Shown: one piece after another, positions 58,139-64,000 of the stretch | Position numbering within the stretch: the first letter of the stretch is position 1 | How the letters are laid out: each line of letters begins with the position of its first letter | Assembly: GCA_916700875.1 (NCBI GenBank) | Contig: CAKAKS010000066.1 | Span: 14,093,361 to 14,157,360, forward strand | Length of the DNA: 64,000 nt | Source: Sebastes aleutianus | Lineage: Eukaryota > Chordata > Actinopteri > Perciformes > Sebastidae | Reading direction: 5' to 3' | Translations under genes and position numbers: made by a program | The notes under the pieces: generated by a model | Told to the model about the DNA's origin: nothing | The model's database searches: none | Seen by the model: only the letters and a program-made list of their open reading frames with translations

Positions 58139-59591
58139 ACACCCCTCCAACAGCCCTGGTCTTCATGGGCCCTGGTAAGGCAGCGCTTTATTAGAATTAA
58201 TGTGGCACTTCAGAGGAGAGTGTCAGTGTGGCGCGTACCGGGGTGCCAGGAGAAAGAGTCCCCAGCTCTCCTCTGTCACATTGAATAAAGGCGCCACGGC
58301 CAGCCCGGAGCTGAGATGAGCGTGGACAGCACATGACAGAACTGTTTTCCAGGGCCAAGGGAAAGCAAAGTATTCTTTATTCAATCTGTTCTCATGTTTA
58401 CAGGATGAGCTATTATATTGTACATGGAGAAGATCAAAGCCTGGAAGAGAACGTAATGGCGCCAGACAGAGCGTCGTGTCAAACAAAAAACGGACATTCG
58501 ACAAAGCTCGCCGGAGAACACGTGTGACAGTTAAAGAAAATTAATATCAAATGGCCCCTACAGTCGGAAAGGTTTAGCAGAGCCTCCCTGTCGTTCTGTT
58601 TTGAATGATGCGATTGTCAACTCGATTGGGTGTAGATTTCATACATCACGCAGCAGCTTTCTCACTTTACATGTTGCTTTTTCACCCGTCACGAGCTTTA
58701 GAGGGCAGCCAAGACTCTCCACTTCCTGGGGACTGATGACATAAGTATCACATTATAAAACCAGCACTTCAATATGGCCCATAATTAGAAACCAAAATTA
58801 ATCTGAAACAAACGTGATTTAATAAACCTCCCACATGAGTCATAACACCGAATCTTTGGCAGGATGGTCGAAAATGCGTCTGCGCTTCTTCACACGCCAG
58901 GAAATAAAACAGAACTGTGGCATTTAGATGCATTTAGCATCTAATATCTGCATGTTGTGTCGCCACATTTAGGAGGGAGTTGTGTTTCAGACGCTGTTAG
59001 CAGCACGTTTGGTCATTTCTGCGAGGATAGATGGAAAGGGAGGGGTGGCTACGCTGATGCTACTTGTAGTCGGGCAGCAGGGGAGGGCATTAAAACCTAG
59101 TTTGCATCACTCAGCGCCTCCAATTAAACACGAATAACCAGATACAAGTTCCTGTCTTCAGATGTGTTTTATGAGCTCCTGTGTAGCAGGGGAATTCTCC
59201 AGAATATACTGTACATCTCCCCGCAGTTTGGCGATCTCCACTGCACGCCTCAGTTCATTAGTGTTAAAAATGGTAAGCGTTTTAGAGCCAGATGTACTTT
59301 TTTTTTTAGCTTCAGATGATGTTGTTTAAGGGGCATGTGAGGCTTCCAATTAAAGCTGTAGAAAACTAAAACAGAAGTTTCTCCAGATGCAACTTTTTCT
59401 AAGCCATGGGCCTAACTGTTAGCGCCCTCCTTATCAAAGGCAGACATCAAAGGACGTCTGCAGCTTCTGCACACACGGCTATATTAATCCTTAAGACAAA
59501 ATCTTACAAGCTGGACTCGAAAAAACAGTTCAGTCATGATTTGTTGATGTTGGCCATCCTCAAAGTTGCTTGAAGGTAGCGTAAGTTGAGA

Positions 59592-60240
59592 TCATAGACT
59601 GTATATAAGAAGTGGACTTCGTCACAGTGACATCGCCCATTGGTTTGTGGATTGCCGTTTTGAAGCTTCGAGTTCGGCATTTTGGCCGTCACCATCTTGG
59701 TACTTTGGCCGTCGCCATGTTTTTTTTTTTGCAACCAGAAGTGACACGAGAGGGTGGAGCTAAGTACAACCAAACTCTGAATAAGACCTTTTCAGGCAAC
59801 CAAAAAAGGTTATAATCAACTTTCATGAACTGAAAACACACTGTGAAAGTATTGAAGTTGTAAGATGAAAACACAAACAACTCCCAGACCAAACAATGCC
59901 GTCATAGTGACCTGTCACAAGGTATTGCCACGCCCTAAAGCATATCCTGCTTTATGGTCTATTTGACTCTAAATGGGACCATAATTTACTAAATGAACAT
60001 CATGCTGTATTGAAGAAGACTTGAAACTAGTGATTGAGACCATAAACTCATGTTTACAATGTTTACTGAGGTAATAAATCAAGTGAGAAGTAGGCTCATT
60101 TTCTCATAGACTTCTATACAATCAGACTTCTTTTTGCAACCAGAAGAGTCGCCCCCTGTTGGCTATTAGAAGGAACGCAAGTTTAAGGCACTTCAGCATT
60201 GGCTTCACTTTCCAGACCCGGAGGTTGCCCACTGGTAGAG
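59592..60240 (+). repeat. Interspersed repeat family shared with 32.8 kb (forward copy)
   Basis: It starts catagactgtatataagaag and ends near ccggaggttgcccactgg. It matches the reverse copy through most of its length (gcaaccagaagtgacacgag, gggaccataatttactaaat, ttgaagaagacttgaaacta, cgccccctgttggctattag). The part ctgtcaccatcttgg..ggccgtcgccatg is duplicated locally. Superfamily unknown. Confidence 0.85.
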
Positions 60241-63200
60241 ATGGAAGTATTCTCTAGCATTGGTGATACAGTACACCATCTCAACTTCCATTCACGAAAA
60301 CAAAGTTTGATTTCCTTGCAAAACATGAATGTGGTACAGTTGCTGAAGCTTTGGAAATGTTTTAATAATCAACTAAAGAAGCAAAGAAGTATAACATGAA
60401 AAATGACACCATAATCTGTTGTTTAAAAATCTAATTTTGCTTACTCTGGGAGGTATTTAAATGGAAACACCCACTCAGCCGTTGAGAAAAGCAGTGACAT
60501 AGGTTACCAAAGTAAGCTAATCGAAGCTAATCAATAAGGTTATGAATAATGCGACTGCTAGCACTAGCTGAGTCAAAGTTAGCTGGTCTAAGTTTGGAAA
60601 TAACTGAAAGGGTTAGTTAGGATTTTTTGAAGTGGGATTGTATGTATACTCCCATGTTCTGAGAAGTAAAGTTACTGTTTTTATGAATGTAGTCTGGTGG
60701 CTTTGAAGAGAGTGATATAACAACTTCAGTTCACTGTCGGAAAGGGCCCGCCCTTTAAAAAGCAAAAGTATAGTTTGTCATAAAATTCATGGTATAGTAT
60801 GCCAAAAAAAATCCTAAAAAAGTCATAGTATAGTATGTCAAAAAAAGTTATAAAAAAGACTTCAAGAATCTTTTCCTAAATATGTCTACTTCTACTCTGA
60901 CAAAGGCACAATTTTGTGTTGGGCCCATTCTAATGGGTTCATCCTGAGCCACGGCAGAGCCGAGAACAAAGCCATTCAGCATCTCCCAGTACGGGGAGGT
61001 GCACCGAGGCCGAGCCGTGCTACACTCCCAATCCCCTTTACAGTGCTGTCACTATTCATTCACGGCCTGCCCTTCCTCCTCGCGCCACAACCTCAACAGG
61101 GGCATCGCTCATGATAGAAAACAATGAGCATGATTTGTGAACTCTCGCCGTCTTTGTAATTTCATCAGTGTAATGGGATTATATTTCAAATCACCACTCC
61201 TTTGTTCATTACGCGTTTAAACTCCTCTGACAGACAAAAACTTAAATAAAATGTGCATGTCAACCCTGGTTGACTTTGCCCGCTCCCGCACTTGATTAGA
61301 CAAACAGCGCACCGGGGCCGCGGAACGGGGGGAAATAATGTGCTCATTTATTCATTTTTCAGACAAGTCACAATAGATTTTTAACGACCAGTGTCTGACC
61401 TCCCTTAGGTACCTCTTGCTTAGGGGGGTTAATAAAGCCTAACGCCGTGGCGCTCAAGCACCACGGCGAGGAGCGAACCGAGAAGATGCCTGTGATGAAA
61501 TAAAGGCAGGCCCAAATCAAGAGTCTCCGAATGCCCGCTCCAACCCCGGAGAGAGGAAGGGAAAGAGGGTGTGGGGGCTTGGTGGTGGTGGTGGTGGTGG
61601 TGTCGGGGGGGAGGGTGAGGCTGGAGAAAGAGACTGGTATTCCACTTAGATTCCAATTCCACAGGTCTCTGAGGGACAATTAAACCAAGTGAGGAAGAAG
61701 TACTCTCTTTTCTCAATGCACTGGGGCGTGCATATTAGACGCCGCAACCATGGTGATACACTCACACACACAGAAGAGTCTGCCAAGATTTTGAAACTGG
61801 GAAGCTTGTAAAAAAAAAAAAGCCGCTCTGAAAACTTCACGTTGACGTTTCAGAACACAGAGAGATCTCTCTGCGTAGTCCTCGGATTTAATGTCAAGCT
61901 GCGCAGTTAAAGGATCTCGCTCTGAGTCATGGCAACATTAAAAAGAAATGTTGGGGAATCAAGAAATTGCGTAATTCCTCGAGTTTTAAGTTGCATGTTT
62001 GCGAGTCTTGTTAAGCGCGCATCCAGACGGCTTTAGATGTGGTGTATCTGGGGGGAAAATGTCAAAAGTTTGGGCTCGCCAAACACACAGAGAGAGAGAG
62101 AGAGAGAGAGGGAGCCTGTGCAGATGTGCTGCCACTAGACATCCATCTTGTTTTCCCGCTTAGCTCAGTGCTCTATTTGTCTGAATCTATGTCATTTTAG
62201 CTCACTCAGGTCAACGGCAATTCAACCTCCTCTTTCGTCTGAGGCACTTCAGAATCATAATGTGATGCATGTGGGATAGGAACCTGCTAAACACAGTCCC
62301 TGTCACTGCTCAGACATTGCTGGATATAAATGATACACGTCCTGCGCTCGCCTTCCCTCCGTTCTGAGCCACACTACATCCTGTTTCCACCTGTCCATGA
62401 TCACTGCTTTGTGCAAATGCTTTCTCCCACACTCTCAGGTACTGTTCAAGATGTGTCACGGCATTGAACTATAATCACACCTCCAGAAACGGCAGGAAAA
62501 AAAAAAATTGTGATCTGGAAGAAGAAATAGTAACAAAAGGATTTGTTCATAACAGTCAATATTTCATACTTTTTTTCTGCTCAGCCTTGTTTCTCTCCTT
62601 TTAGTTGGTGCAGCCTCTCTGCTGGGCGCCTCTTGGGAGCGGAGGAAATTACATCCTACCTGATAATTAGCAAAGTTCAGAGCAAACTGAAAATCTGCCC
62701 CACTCTCTTAGCTCCCCACCACTGGCAGCTTTCTCTTAGCAACTAATTAAGTCCGCCTCTGAGGTTTTTTCAGACAGCAATGGTGCTGTTTGCTGCAACA
62801 GCAGAATTAAAAAACAAAAGGAGGAAGGATGGAAATGAAGAGTTCATTTTTTTTATTATGTTTTTTTTTTTTTTCCTGTTTCGTCTTTTTTTTATATATA
62901 CTGACAAATAAAATATGACAATGGTATTCCTGGAGGGAGTATTATTATTTCACACATGGACGCATTCTTCAAATAGAAATAACAGCGTTGGCCGCCATTA
63001 CGCACGGTAGCAAATAGCGGAGCGCCCTCTGTCCATAATGTTCTTTAATTATTATAATGTCATCATCCATATCCGGCAATGTTGCATGAAAAAGAAACAG
63101 CAGAGCACACCGGGTATTAAATGCAAATCACTAATCTCCCCACAGTTGAATGAAATCACACCACACAGACAGCATTATTAGTGATGTTATCGTCACTGTT

Positions 63201-63529
63201 GCAAATCACACTGGAGACTTTCAATATGAGACTTATAGAGCGGGGTTTGATGCATGTTTTTTGGGCTTCATATTGTTCATTTGTGGTTTAAATAATGTAA
63301 TACGCTTAATAATACTTTTATTTTTTCTGAGTGGACCCAATCACCTCAAATCTTAAAGTTACAATCTCGAAGATCTCCGCTTACATTCTCTTTGGCGGCA
63401 CCTATGGCGATAAGTGATAATTGCAGGTGTGTTTTTGGATATCACTTCAGCACCGCTTGTAATTTTCCCCAGTAATGTCACCACAGACACCCAGTTAATA
63501 ATACTGCAAATGCAAGGGCTTTCATCATA
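60241..63529. other. Non-coding DNA, no gene recognised
   Basis: Contains the 5' start of a TTAA-type repeat at about 60608-60660 (aagggttagttaggattttt, gaagtgggattgtatg), a short tandem repeat at about 60760-60845, a GGT run at 61577-61601, a GA run at 62091-62110 and T runs at 62848-62892. Frames at 61368-61840 (-) are low-complexity. No gene. Confidence 0.5.
60760..60845. repeat. Short degenerate tandem repeat
   Basis: Three units of about 30-38 bases of the form atagtatagtatgtcaaaaaa, separated by taaaaaagtc-like spacers. Confidence 0.65.
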
Positions 63530-63885
63530 GACTGTCTAAATTATGGGCGTAGTCTCTGTGATGTCACCCATAGGTTTCTGAAGAGCAGTTGTGAAGCTCA
63601 AAGTGAGTGGCTCCGACCGTCGCCATCTTGACACTGACGACACAGCCTTTGCCACAGGTCTTTGCCCACCAAGTCCGTATGTTTTGTATGCGTTATTTTA
63701 AATTCGTAATCCGATAAAAAAAAAAAAAATCACATTACAAGACCAAGCAAAATTAATTACGTCACCTGGGTGCAATGGATGGTGCTAGACCCAAACTATT
63801 TCTTTATCGTCAAGTACTTTGTGCTATGGACGCTGTTCTGATGTCGGACTCTGGCGGACCGTTTTTGTGTCAAATTATTGATTTC
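63530..63885 (+). repeat. Interspersed repeat whose 3' phrase matches the window start
   Basis: It starts near atagactgtctaaattatgg and ggcgtagtctctgtgatgtc and runs to gacc..tttttgtgtcaaattattg at 63858, which matches positions 1-30. At 63886 the sequence changes to another element, so this copy lacks the hairpin present at 62-150. Confidence 0.65.
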
Positions 63886-63889
63886 TTAA

Positions 63890-64000
63890 AGGCAGGGTTG
63901 GCGATGTTATCCAGTACACACTATTTGTTATATTGGTTGAAATGGTCTTTACACCCCGACAGCGATCCATTACTTATGAGCTCTGAAAAAGGACCGGAAA
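63890..64000 (+). mobile_element. Left end of a TTAA-type MITE, cut by the window edge
   Basis: TTAA at 63886-63889 is followed by aggcagggttggcgatgtta. It interrupts the repeat that is intact across this point at position 30 of the window. The right end lies outside the window, so the type is inferred from the left junction only. Confidence 0.5.

Larger units (their letters stand above)
56099..59591. other. Non-coding DNA, no gene recognised
   Basis: Several simple repeats (CTGG/GGGT at 56775-56821, GA at 57352-57370, C run at 58120-58138). Frames at 57255-57827 and 57846-58288 are shadows of low-complexity GC-rich sequence on both strands. Nothing gene-like. Confidence 0.5.

Noticed and set aside
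1..64000. CRISPR arrays, bacterial operons, tRNA or rRNA genes, viral genes
   Set aside because: No regularly spaced repeats, no Shine-Dalgarno-led gene clusters, no tRNA box pairs and no long viral-type frames were seen on either strand. The content is typical of a vertebrate nuclear genome.

Overview
The window looks like a piece of a teleost fish chromosome, probably from a percomorph. This rests on its dense set of small teleost-type DNA transposons, a Tc1-like element and abundant dinucleotide microsatellites, together with an AT-rich, intron-like or intergenic texture. No bacterial, viral or organellar gene organisation is present. The species assignment is inference.

The only complete, convincing protein-coding gene is a Tc1/mariner transposase (26100-27104, +). 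It sits inside an intact element at 25771-27382 with about 202-bp terminal inverted repeats and TA target duplications. The reading frame is unbroken, the DD34E catalytic triad is complete and the two long inverted repeats differ at only about three positions, so this looks like a young and possibly still functional copy. It lies inside what appears to be an older repeat.

The rest is non-coding DNA in which I could resolve many non-autonomous elements. Four carry TTAA at both ends (14041-15048, 17586-18550, 30385-30844, 44776-45155). Three have hAT-type 8-bp target duplications that I could read directly (14127-14772 nested inside the first TTAA element, 20653-21046, 50311-50955). Several families recur within the window: 'agggctgtcaatcg' at 29.9, 50.3 and 53.2 kb; 'ggcgtat...tttaggcaac' at 10.9, 20.2 and 37.1 kb; 'aaacagctgcct' at 5.5, 40.1 and 42.2 kb; 'agtggac...cgccatc' at 32.8 and 59.6 kb; 'gatataacatgtt' at 28.1 and 33.3 kb. 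Nesting lets some relative ages be read: a hAT within a TTAA element, a TIR element at 42.47 kb within an older copy, and a short retro-insert at 10.92 kb.

For host genes there are only weak hints. Two short + strand segments look like exons bounded by good splice signals (29409-29473 and 7774-7867). The long stretches without recognisable repeats (6.6-10.8, 11.6-14.0, 15.1-17.5, 21.1-25.5, 45.2-50.3, 51-53.2, 56.1-59.6 and 60.2-63.5 kb) hold no open frame that I would call a gene. They could be intron or gene-desert sequence with conserved regulatory blocks, which only alignment to other fish could show.

I found no candidate for a new multi-gene system. The most notable items are the intact Tc1 element, the nested insertions with readable target duplications, a 700-bp array-like element built from the palindrome AAGTATACTT (55402-56098), and a matching repeat fragment at the first and last few hundred bases of the window.
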